A stretch of DNA of 64,000 bases, taken from positions 425,315-489,314 of the forward strand of contig NZ_KB235903.1 in the NCBI RefSeq assembly GCF_000332155.1, written 5' to 3'. The notes below the pieces were generated by a model. It had not been told where the DNA came from. It saw only the letters and a list, made by a program, of their open reading frames with translations, and did no database searches. A program made the position numbers and the translations under genes. Shown here one piece after another: positions 18,883 to 27,260 of the stretch; the first letter of the stretch is position 1, and every line of letters begins with the position of its first letter. Source of the DNA: Kamptonema formosum PCC 6407. GTDB lineage: Bacteria > Cyanobacteriota > Cyanobacteriia > Cyanobacteriales > Microcoleaceae.

Positions 18883-18902
18883 AGGAAAAAAGAAAAATAT
18901 CC

Positions 18903-18951
18903 CGGCGATTGAAATCGCGGCTAGACAAACAAAGTCCGCCTGCGCGGACTA
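18903..18951. repeat. Dispersed double palindrome (GGCGATTGAAATCGC ... AGTCCGCCTGCGCGGACT)
   Basis: Two small palindromes separated by CTAGACAAACAA. The same arrangement occurs at 45051-45098 with few changes, so this is a dispersed repeat rather than a local structure. Confidence 0.7.
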
Positions 18952-18992
18952 ATGAGGTTGATGGATTTTTTGCAAGATATCGCAAATTTCTT

Positions 18993-19149
18993 GGTAGTTA
19001 ATACGTTCTAAGTTCCCCCAAACTCGCTGATTCTATTCCCTTCTTACCCTTCTTCCCCATCTCCCCCTTCTTCCCCCCCATCTCCCCCTATCTTCCCTAT
19101 CTTCCCCTTCTTACCCTAGCCCCCTAGTCCCTAGCCCCTAGCCCCTTCT
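18993..19149. repeat. Second copy of the polypyrimidine/CCCCTAG block
   Basis: GTTAATACGTTCTAAGTTCCC, CTGATTCTATTCCCTTCTTA, a long C/T-only tract and CCCCTAG heptamers parallel the copy at 9345-9470. It fills most of the spacer between the secF operon and the EamA gene. Confidence 0.7.
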
Positions 19150-19243
19150 TCACCAGTAGGCTTATTGACTGAGGTTGCACACAAATCTTAAAATTACTTC
19201 ATAATAATTTAGGATACCCCCCTTATTGTTTGGAGCCATAATT

Positions 19244-20317
19244 ATGCAGCTAAAGCTTACTGAGTCAAAACTGCCATTTGCGCCGTTGTTATTGATCGCG
19301 CCGTTTTTCCTGTGGGGAACCGCAATGGTAGCGATGAAAGGGGTTATCCCCAACACAACGCCCCTATTTATGGCGGGAGTGCGGTTAGTACCGGCGGGGG
19401 TGTTAGTGTTGCTAGCGGCGGCGTTGATGGGTAAACCTCAGCCGCAGGGGGGGAAGGCGTGGCTGTGGATTTCGCTGTTTGCACTTATAGATGGTGCGCT
19501 GTTTCAAGGCTTTTTGGCGGAAGGGTTAGTCCGAACTGGTGCGGGTTTGGGTTCGGTGATGATCGATTCTCAACCGTTGGCGGTGGCGATTTTATCGCTG
19601 TGGCTGTTTCAAGAACGAATTGGATTTTGGGGTTGGTTGGGATTGGCGATCGGCATTGGGGGTATTAGTTTGATTGGCTTACCGGAGGGGTTGATTTCGG
19701 GTTGGCTGCATCCTGAGACGGTGCAGGCGACCTCTGCGGGGATTGGGGTGTTGTTCCAAAGTGGCGAATGGTTGATGCTGTTGGCGGCTTTGTCGATGGC
19801 TGTGGGTACGGTTTTGGTGCGGTGGGTTTGTCGCTATGCCGATCCGGTGACGGCGACGGGTTGGCACATGATTTTAGGGGGTTTGCCCCTGTTTGGGCTT
19901 TCGGCGGTGACAGAATCGCAACAGTTTGTGAATATTGATTTTTCTGGCTGGATGGCTTTGGGTTATGCGACGGTGTTTGGGAGTGCGATCGCTTACGGTT
20001 TATTTTTTTACTTTGCCTCTAGCGGCAGTCTCACAAGTTTAAGTTCGCTGACTTTCTTGACTCCAGTTTTTGCTTTGCTATTTGGCAATTTATTTTTAGG
20101 GGAAGTGCTAAACCCTATACAGTCAATAGGTGTAGCCCTGACTTTAGTTAGTATTTACTTGATTAATCAGCGAGATATTTTAGCGGAAAAATTGAGAGGA
20201 AAGCTAACTGAAACTAAGGCGGATGATGAGCAGCAGAAAGTATTGGAAGTGACTGATGGTAAGTCCTTTGAGATGCCTGTAAAAGTGCGGGTGAGTGAAT
20301 TAGAGTCTGAAATTTAA
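19244..20317 (+). CDS. EamA/DMT family transporter
   Basis: 357 residues from the ATG at 19244, chosen because GGAG lies eight bases upstream. Ten hydrophobic segments in two EamA halves: APFFLWGTAMVAMKGV, GVRLVPAGVLVLLAAALM, IAIGIGGISLIGLP, and FLTPVFALLFGNLFLGEVL near the end. A hydrophilic tail of about 50 residues follows the last helix. Drug/metabolite transporters export metabolites or amino acids; the substrate is unknown. It is monocistronic. Confidence 0.85.
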   Translation: MQLKLTESKLPFAPLLLIAPFFLWGTAMVAMKGVIPNTTPLFMAGVRLVPAGVLVLLAAALMGKPQPQGGKAWLWISLFALIDGALFQGFLAEGLVRTGAGLGSVMIDSQPLAVAILSLWLFQERIGFWGWLGLAIGIGGISLIGLPEGLISGWLHPETVQATSAGIGVLFQSGEWLMLLAALSMAVGTVLVRWVCRYADPVTATGWHMILGGLPLFGLSAVTESQQFVNIDFSGWMALGYATVFGSAIAYGLFFYFASSGSLTSLSSLTFLTPVFALLFGNLFLGEVLNPIQSIGVALTLVSIYLINQRDILAEKLRGKLTETKADDEQQKVLEVTDGKSFEMPVKVRVSELESEI

Positions 20318-20358
20318 CGACTGTAGGAACGCGATTAATTGCGGATTCAACAAAAAAA

Positions 20359-20490
20359 TTAAGGATAATTGGTTAACTCTTGAATCAACTGAGCAGGTGT
20401 GAGGATTCGAGGAGTAGTAACGGGAAAGTCTTGCTGGTTACGAGTGATAATTGCATCTAGTTGATTGATGACAGCAGTGCTGTATTGAAT
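20359..20490 (-). pseudogene. C-terminal fragment of a PIN-domain toxin (other half at 23756-24016)
   Basis: On the minus strand, 44 codons ending at a TAA read IQYSTAVINQLDAIITRN, then QQDFPVTTPRILTPAQLIQ and ELTNYP. ITRN-x-x-DF and LTPAQLIQEL are hallmarks of the end of VapC-like PIN ribonucleases. The fragment abuts the IS end at 20491. Joined to the N-terminal part beyond the elements it gives 131 residues, lacking about nine, including the DxED-type acidic segment normally just before IQ. Confidence 0.7.
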
Positions 20491-21843
20491 CCCACATTCC
20501 GCAGATGTGGCTGGGATTTTTTTATTAGTTGTGAAAGCTGGGAGCCAATATGCTTTTGGATTGAACTTATGGGGTTTTAGCGTTACAGGAGCCTGTAAAA
20601 TTTACCTAGATTAAGTAAGTTGAAAGAATTGACTTTTTCTAATATATTCATGTCGCTATTTTATCACTTCAACTCATCTTTTCAACCAAGTCAACTCATG
20701 CCAAGAGCAAATTATCTTGACTCATAAATGAGGATTATTTACAAATATTTATACCTTAATACCAATCATCATCCACTTGAAAATATTAAATAGTATTGAC
20801 AGCAATACTGCCCTAAATGCTTTAATACAACTTGACGGTCTGGGGTTAAATTGCTGACTTGCTTCTCTCCATTTATAGTCACTAAATGCACCGCCTGAAA
20901 CATCTGAAATATCCAGCGCATTGTCGGCTTATTGGTTAATTTCTTCACTTGATTTTTTACCCCCTCATTGGTGACTTCTAATTGTTGTCTCAATTTTCTT
21001 TGAGCTAGGTTATACACTAACAAGCACAGTCCCATTATCATTCCAATTGCTTCCACTCGCTCCGGCTTTTTCACAAATACGCTTGACGTAAAAAATAACG
21101 GATCTTTGATAAATCTAAATCCTCTCTCGTTACTTTGCTGCGCTTTGTATTCCGATAATACCTGTTGATTACTCACGGATTTTGTGTCTAAGATATTCGT
21201 GGCTAATATAAATCTCCCAGCTTTGACTTTTTCCGCTTCTATTACTGATTTTTGGGTTTCTATTTTACCTGTAACTTGATAAACTATTGTCTTGGTCTGG
21301 CTCTCTATTTTCGGCTTGATTTTCGTTTTTTTACGGGCTTTTCTCGGTATTCAATTTCGGCAAGCTGGTGATATTTCCAAGACTCTGATAACCGTTTTAT
21401 TGCCATATCTGCATCGGCAATACAAGCAAACTCTTGTTTGAATATCTTACGCAATGAGGCTTTGGCTAATTCTAACTGTTTCGCTACGTGCTCGGATATT
21501 TTTTAATGGCTGCTTGTTTTCTGATTTCACTCTCTATCACTAGCCATCTTTGCTTGATGTTAGCATAATCACTTGATATCGCTGCTATTTTATACCCCTT
21601 TATTTGATTTGGCTCCCAGGCATTATCTTCTATATCCCAGATTTTATTTTGAGCTTCTTTGATACTTAATGGTACTCTGGTTATCCATTTCATTCCTGCC
21701 ATCGCTGACAAATTAGGAGCTGTGTATAAGGCACTGTCTGCTACACATATACCGTCAAATGTCCACTGATTTTTAAATTCTTTCAGTCTTTCTACAAATA
21801 CACTTTTATCGTCGGCGTTTCCGTCATCTATTTTGAGATACAA
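20491..21843 (-). mobile_element. IS1634-type element, 5'-truncated copy A
   Basis: On the minus strand this carries the 3' two thirds of an element closely related to copy B (21844-23755), including about 278 bases after the transposase stop and the terminal CCCACATTCCGCAGAT at 20491. Its 5' part is missing where copy B begins at 21844. Copies A and B are head to head. Confidence 0.75.
20769..21843 (-). pseudogene. Transposase remnant of IS copy A
   Basis: Reading on the minus strand from 21843: LYLKIDDGNADDKSVFVERL and ICVADSALYTAPNLSAMAG in one frame, breaks near 21490 (stop after IRKQAAIKKYPST) and near 21330, and resumes to QYCCQYYLIFSSG at 20769. Comparison with copy B shows at least two frameshifts and loss of the whole N-terminal third. 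It cannot encode an active IS1634-type (DUF4277/DDE) transposase. Confidence 0.8.
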
Positions 21844-21899
21844 CCCACATTCCGCAGATATTTGATCGGATTTAATTTCAAAAGAATTCAGAATTTTCC

Positions 21900-21949
21900 A
21901 ACCTTCAAATGATTGCATAGCAATCATTTGAAGGTTTTTAAGGTATAAT
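21900..21949 (+). promoter_or_regulatory. Perfect 17-bp palindrome and -10 box ahead of the transposase
   Basis: AACCTTCAAATGATTGC (21900-21916) is perfectly complementary to 21920-21936 with a three-base loop, followed by TATAAT at 21944-21949, 31 bases before the transposase ATG. The palindrome covers the -35 region and could be an operator, or a hairpin limiting read-through from flanking DNA. Confidence 0.5.
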
Positions 21950-21980
21950 AATTGGTGCAAGTAGAGCAACCCTTAAAACC

Positions 21981-23476
21981 ATGAAAAAGCCCTCGGAAGC
22001 TATAAATATCGTAAATTTAGACCACTTGGGAATAGTAGCAGGGATAATAGATGAAATGGAATTGGTAGAAGAAGTCAACAAAAAAGTGGGAATAAAAATT
22101 AAAGAAACCCTAAGCCCAGGACAAGTAATGAAAGCAATGATTTTGAACGGACTGGGATTTTTGAGCGCCCCAATCTACCTATTCGATGCTTTTTTCGTTG
22201 GAAAAGCAACAGAACATCTAATTGGAGAAGGAGTGACCCCCGAACAATTAAATGATGACAGAATCGGGAGAGCATTAGATAAATATTATCGAGCTGGAAC
22301 GACAAAGTTATTTACAGCAATTGCCCTGAAAGCAGCGTTGAAATTTCAAGTATCAATGAAAAGCGTTCACCTAGATAGCAGTTCAATATCAGTAGAAGGA
22401 GCATACAAAAACTGTCAGGAAAAAAGCCAGATGATAAAAGTGTCTTTGTAGAGAGATTGAAAGAATTTAAAAACCAGTGGACATTTGACGGAATCTGTGT
22501 AGCAGACAGTGCTTTATACACAGCAGAAAATTTGTCAGCAATGGCAGGAATGAAATGGATAACGAGAGTACCATTAAGCATCAAAGAAGCTCAAAATAAA
22601 ATCTGCAAGATTGAAGATAGTGCCTGGGAAAACCCTGAAATAAAAGGATATAAAATAGCAGTCCAAACGAGTGATTATGCTGGCATCAAGCAAAGATGGC
22701 TAGTAATAGAAAGTAAAATCAGAAAGCAAGCAGATCTTAAAAAAATACTCAAGCAAGTAGAGAAACAATTAGAATCAGCCAAAGCCAAACTGCGTAAGCT
22801 ATCTAGGCAGGAATTTGCTTGTATTGCCGATGCGGAAACTGCAATAAAAAAGTTATCAGACTCATGGAAATATCACCAAATAACAGAAATTAAATCCCAA
22901 GAAAAAACAGTTAAAGCAACAAAAAGCAATCTCAAAAAACTCGGTCAGATACAAACAAAAGCTTATCAAGTTACGGGTGAAATAGCACCCCGAAATTCAG
23001 CGATTGAAGCGGAAAAAGTCAAATCTGGGAGATTTATATTAGCCACAAATATCTTAGATACTGAAGCAGTAAGCAATCCACAGGTATTATTGGAATATAA
23101 AGCGCAGCAAAGTAATGAGAGAGGATTTAGATTTATCAAAGATCCGTTATTTTTTACTTCCAGTGTATTCGTGAAAAAGCCGGAGCGAGTTGAAGCAATC
23201 GGAATGATAATGGGACTGTGTTTGTTAGTATATAACCTGGCGCAAAGGAAATTGAGACAACAATTATCAGCTACTAACGATCGAGTGAAAAATCAGGTAA
23301 AGAAATTAACCAATAAGCCGACAATGCGCTGGATATTTCAGATGTTTCAAGCGGTGCATTTAGTAACGATAAATGGAGCGAAGCAGGTTAGCAATTTAAC
23401 CCAAGAGCGTCAAGATATCTTGCGGCATTTAGGAGAGTATTGCTGTCAATACTATTTAATATTTTCAAGTGAATGA
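21981..23476 (+). pseudogene. IS1634-type transposase of copy B, internally deleted
   Basis: The N-terminal part (21981-22451) is a DUF4277 domain: INIVNLDHLGIVAGIIDEME, LSPGQVMKAMILNGLGF, MKSVHLDSSSISVEGAYK. The C-terminal part (from about 22433) resumes in another frame as DDKSVFVERLKEFKNQWTFD through GFRFIKDPLFFTSSVFVKKP to the end. The stretch between GAYK and DDKSV, which should hold SRDxRPDLKQ-like sequence and IPLxLxxxDGN, is missing, and the frames do not join. Probably inactive unless complemented. Confidence 0.8.
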
Positions 23477-23755
23477 CGAGCGATAGCGAAGTGTAAATAT
23501 TTGTGAATAATTTTCATTAATTAGTCAAGGTAATTTGCTCTTGGCATAATTTCCCTTGCTTCAAAATATGAGCGATCGCGATAAAATAGCAATGTGAACA
23601 TATCAGAAAAAGTCAATTATTTCAACTTCCTTGGTTTAGGTAAATTTGACAAGCTTCTGTAACGCTAAAGCCGCATAAGTTCAACCCAAAAGCATTGGGC
23701 TTCCAAGTTTTCACAACTGATTAAAAAATCCGATCAAATATCTGCGGAATGTGGG

Positions 23756-24016
23756 ATTTAAAGCCAGTGAAATAACAGCTCGATCGACTGTAGCGACTTG
23801 GCAGAAGGTGGCTAACTGCCTTAAAAAAGCAAGTGTAGAATCGCGACCTTTACCTCTACGAATAATGTAGTAAAGATCGCTAAAAGTCGATCCTGAAATA
23901 TAACCTTCAACTTGCCCTTGCTCAACGAACGATAAGACGCGATCGCTATCAGGAAAGAAAGGCTTTCGCTCAAGAGCAACATCGACTATAACATTGGTGT
24001 CTAACAAAATTTTCAC
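23756..24016 (-). pseudogene. N-terminal fragment of a PIN-domain (VapC-like) toxin
   Basis: On the minus strand from the GTG at 24016: MKILLDTNVIVDVALER, then YISGSTFSDLYYIIRRGKG and VDRAVISLALN, 87 codons, after which the reading frame enters the IS terminus and stops at 23711. LLDTNVIVD supplies the first catalytic Asp of PIN ribonucleases. The GTG overlaps the antitoxin stop by four bases (GTGA). The C-terminal half is at 20359-20490. Disruption should inactivate the toxin. Confidence 0.8.
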
Positions 24017-24315
24017 AGGTTATGTTTCTCCTTCAAATATTCCCATTTTGCTTGTTTGTCTGGATCGTCGAAATCTTGTGTTTCAGGTGTGGTGTCTTCA
24101 TCAAATAAACCCTGAAATGCCTTGACTTGGCTTTCAAACTTCCTCTTAGGTGTCTCTGGTTGTAATTCTTCGGTTACTGAAACTGTAGAACTGGCAACTT
24201 TATCAACTGTTTGCAAGAGGATAATTTCAACATCGCCTGGGGGCATATTAACAGGTTCGGCAACTATTAAATTACCTGCGGAATCGATAGTTCCTTTGAG
24301 TTTGTATGCTTGCAT
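24013..24315 (-). CDS. Antitoxin-like partner of the broken PIN toxin
   Basis: 100 residues. The start MQAYKLKGTIDSAGNLIVAE and MPPGDVEIILLQ looks like the short beta-rich DNA-binding or anchoring part seen in antitoxins upstream of cyanobacterial PIN toxins; the C-terminal FQGLFDEDTTPETQDFDDPD is acidic, as expected for a toxin-binding tail. It lies immediately upstream of and overlaps the toxin start. Now orphaned, it may persist as a repressor or simply decay. Confidence 0.6.
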   Translation of the reverse strand: MQAYKLKGTIDSAGNLIVAEPVNMPPGDVEIILLQTVDKVASSTVSVTEELQPETPKRKFESQVKAFQGLFDEDTTPETQDFDDPDKQAKWEYLKEKHNL

Positions 24316-24729
24316 GATATTTGCCTATAACTCTATTTCTATTTTATATGGCACTTACGTATCCGTAACGCTGCCCTCTGGGGGGTATTTTTACCGCCTA
24401 GAGGGGCGAGTTACGTAAAAGTCTAAAGGTATAGAAGTGTTTATTTATACTTAACCTACTTAGTTTCTGCGATCGCTCTCTTGTCTTCTGCGACAATTCA
24501 GGGTGCGAAGGGGATTTTGAGCCTGAAATCCATCATTTTACCTACCTCCGTAACGCCAAACTTCACGCGGAGAGGGGATTTTTAAAGATTGAGTGAAATT
24601 TGCCCAAGACTATTTACACCCGTACTTTGGCGAGTAATGATTGAGGAAGTAGGGGGTGTCAGCCAGAGGGGGTTATACCCTTCGCTATAAGTAAAAGTTT
24701 GATGGCGCGACTCCCTGTGAGGAGGATTT
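24316..24729. repeat. Intergenic region with a CGTAAC-type hairpin repeat
   Basis: The notable structure is a hairpin at 24370-24415 (CGTAACGCTGCCCTCT pairing imperfectly with AGAGGGGCGAGTTACG), flanked by ACTTACGTA and TACGTAAAAGTC. A related and stronger hairpin with similar flanks is at 45195-45244. CTCCGTAACGCC near 24547 may be a further fragment. No gene was seen. Confidence 0.5.
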
Positions 24730-25059
24730 ATGAATAAAACAACTAATTTACTGACGAAATTTACTACCTCTGCACTGATATTAAGTCTTTTAGTTGCTGT
24801 GGCTGCTCCCAAAGCGTCTGCTGGCGATAAATTACCGCAGCAAAAGAGTGAAATCAAACTCGCCTCGCGCGATCGCGCCGCCTCTGAAACTTCAAAGCAA
24901 TTTTTGCTCCCTCCTGTGGCGATAGTAGTTCGCGAAGTATTAGAAGAGGGAGAGTTACAATTTACTGAACTTTTAACTCTGAATGGTTTAGCCTTGGCCG
25001 CTAGCGGATTAGTGGGAATTCGCCGTTTTCGGCAAGGGAAAAAAGTAAATGGTCTTTAA
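24730..25059 (+). CDS. Small exported protein with C-terminal hydrophobic segment
   Basis: 109 residues, preceded by an excellent AGGAGG four bases before the ATG. The signal peptide SALILSLLVAVAAPKASA is followed by a short hydrophilic region, then LNGLALAASGLVGIRRFRQG, a hydrophobic stretch ending in basic residues that resembles a C-terminal membrane or sorting tail. I do not recognise a family. It is convergent with the TerD-TPR gene. Confidence 0.6.
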   Translation: MNKTTNLLTKFTTSALILSLLVAVAAPKASAGDKLPQQKSEIKLASRDRAASETSKQFLLPPVAIVVREVLEEGELQFTELLTLNGLALAASGLVGIRRFRQGKKVNGL

Positions 25060-25090
25060 GCTTTAGTGTTTAAAAAAGCTTAAATTGAGC

Positions 25091-27061
25091 TTATCTTCTA
25101 CTTCTTCTACTCCTGCGAGGTCTGCTACTGGTGCTATCAGAATTAGAGGGAAATGTTTGCTGTTTTCTCGTCTCATTTTTAATGTTAGTATCGGGGTTAG
25201 AGGAGTTAAAGGTAGAATTTCTGCGGATGATAACTGGAATATTTACACGCACACCGCAGCGCCGACCTAATGAGTCTATATTAGTTGAATAATTACATTT
25301 TACTAGCTCTGGGCTTGGTGAGGCTGGCTCTTCAAACTTGTCGATCAGGGTTTGGGCTAGTTCGTAATTCTTTGTATCTCCCTGCTTAGAAAAAAGCTCT
25401 GCTGCTTGGCGGAAGTCTTGCAAACCTTGCGGTTTAGAGCCTATTTGATAGCGAATAGCGCCTCGTTCTAGGTAGGCTAGGGCATAGTTAGGGTTAAGGC
25501 GAATGGTTTGTTCATAATCTGCGTTCGCCTTTTGTTTAATTCCCATTTCATAGTAGGCTTGACCCCTGCTAAAGTAGGCATCTGCAAAGTTAGCATTAAA
25601 TTTTAGTGCCTGGTTATAGTATTGAATTGCCTGATAGTTATCACCTAGTTTTGAATGAGAAATTCCTAAGCCGAGATAAGCTTGGGGTAAGTTCTGGTTG
25701 AGGCTAACTGCTTGGTTAAAATCTGCGATCGCGCCTCGATAATCGGCTTTTTCCAGCTTCAGAGAACCTTGATTGCTGAAAATAACAGCTTTTTGGGCTG
25801 TAGCGAATCTTTGACTAATAACAGTCTGATTCGCAAGGTAATTAGAGAGCTTTTGTTGAGCTGGAATATAAACAGATGCGTCTGTTGGAATCGCCTGTAA
25901 AAGCGCGATCGCTTGCTGCAATTTACTTTGCGAACCCTGCCAAACTTCCGCCGCATGAGGTGGATTTTTTACGGCAATAGCAGCTTCTAATGCTAATTTT
26001 TGAGCAGTTTCTAGACTTTGAACAGCTTTGATATTTTGCTCAACTGACACCAAACTGGGACGGAGGTTTGCTAAATCTGATTGAGCTTGATGATAGGCAA
26101 AACCAGGTAAGTTAGGGATTTTATCTAAATTTGCTACTGATTTTATGAGGCTTTCGCGTACAGTTGTTAGTAAATTTATATCTGTTGAAGTTCTAAATTT
26201 TTCTTGGTCAGCTATCAGTATCTTGGCTTGATTCAGACTTACTTCTTGTGATTTGATTAACGCAATCGCGCCTGCACTTACGCCCATAATTAAAACACTT
26301 AATCCTGCTAATAAACTTAGGGGGATTTTGCGATTTCTAGTAGGAACTTGATTATTAGTTTTGGGTGTTTTGCGTCTTTTTTTCTTACGCGGTTTTTTCG
26401 GTTCTGATTCTACACTTGAGTCGTTAATAACAGACTGAGAATTATCTAATGATGGGCTAGTTAACGATGCGCTAGCAGTAGATTGTATATTCTCGATATG
26501 ATATTTATCAACAAAGCTTTGTAATCCAGCATTATATCCTTGTCCTACAGCCTGAAACTTCCATTCTCCTTTGTTTCTATACAAACGGCCAAACTCTACA
26601 GCCGTCTCTTGGGAAAAACTTTCTGCTAGATCGTAGCGGGTAATTTCGCTACCATTATCCAAGTTACAAATTCTGATAAAAGCATTTTTAACTAGGCTAA
26701 AGTTGGCATCTTTTTCTGGATTTTCTTCAATAGTACCAACAAATATTATTTCCTGAATATCAGAATTAATTTTTTCCAGCATCACACCATAAATCGCCTT
26801 ATTTCCTGTCTTTTCTTGTTGTTCTTTCTTAGGTGATGATTGCAGGATAGCGCCATCAAAGGATTGTAGATTATTGTAGAATACAAAATATTGTTCGTGA
26901 GGAATTTTGCCATCTGCTCCTAACATAAACGCAGAGGCATCTATCTCATAACTTTGATCGGAGTGAGTTGACTCCCAACCGAGGGCGATCGCAACTTTCT
27001 TTAAATCGGGAGCTTGTTTAGAAAGGTTAAACCTTGCACCCTTAGTTAATTCGACTACCAT
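25091..27061 (-). CDS. TerD domain - transmembrane - TPR fusion protein
   Basis: 656 residues. Residues 1-190 form a TerD domain (VVELTKGARFNLSKQAPDL, VAIALGWE, IDASAFMLGADGKIP, NPEKDANFSLVKNAFIRIC, YDLAESFSQETAVEFGRLYR), the Ca2+-binding stress module of tellurite-resistance operons. After a lysine-rich linker (KKPRKKKRRKTPK) comes a membrane helix (SLLAGLSVLIMGVSAGAIAL), a long helical region and about four TPRs (YLGLGISHSKLGDNYQAIQY, FADAYFSRGQAYYEMG). The domain order suggests cytoplasmic TerD and extracytoplasmic TPRs, which is inference. It is divergent from the NACHT gene. Confidence 0.85.
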   Translation of the reverse strand: MVVELTKGARFNLSKQAPDLKKVAIALGWESTHSDQSYEIDASAFMLGADGKIPHEQYFVFYNNLQSFDGAILQSSPKKEQQEKTGNKAIYGVMLEKINSDIQEIIFVGTIEENPEKDANFSLVKNAFIRICNLDNGSEITRYDLAESFSQETAVEFGRLYRNKGEWKFQAVGQGYNAGLQSFVDKYHIENIQSTASASLTSPSLDNSQSVINDSSVESEPKKPRKKKRRKTPKTNNQVPTRNRKIPLSLLAGLSVLIMGVSAGAIALIKSQEVSLNQAKILIADQEKFRTSTDINLLTTVRESLIKSVANLDKIPNLPGFAYHQAQSDLANLRPSLVSVEQNIKAVQSLETAQKLALEAAIAVKNPPHAAEVWQGSQSKLQQAIALLQAIPTDASVYIPAQQKLSNYLANQTVISQRFATAQKAVIFSNQGSLKLEKADYRGAIADFNQAVSLNQNLPQAYLGLGISHSKLGDNYQAIQYYNQALKFNANFADAYFSRGQAYYEMGIKQKANADYEQTIRLNPNYALAYLERGAIRYQIGSKPQGLQDFRQAAELFSKQGDTKNYELAQTLIDKFEEPASPSPELVKCNYSTNIDSLGRRCGVRVNIPVIIRRNSTFNSSNPDTNIKNETRKQQTFPSNSDSTSSRPRRSRRSRR

Positions 27062-27260
27062 CTGCGATCGCCCTATAAATATAAATATTTTATTGCAGAA
27101 TATTATAATAGGTAGTAGATATCCCGCTTCTGAATTTTAACAAATCTTAAAAATCAGTCTAAGCGTGCATTCGCGTTGTGAAGACATAAATTCCTCAGTT
27201 AAGTTATACTATCATTAGGTTTAATTTTTATACTTTTTACAGTCAGGGTAAAAATTTACT

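Larger units (their letters stand above)
21844..23755 (+). mobile_element. IS1634-type element, copy B, both ends present
   Basis: Bounded by perfect 30-bp inverted repeats (21844-21873, starting CCCACATTCCGCAGAT, and 23726-23755), total 1912 bp. It contains one transposase frame broken by an internal deletion. The right end abuts the N-terminal half of a PIN toxin gene and the left end abuts copy A. No target duplication is evident. Confidence 0.85.

Noticed and set aside
20487-23760. Target-site duplication flanking the IS pair
   Set aside because: Bases outside the two ends (TTGAAT and ATTTAA) do not match as a direct duplication, consistent with a deletion at insertion.
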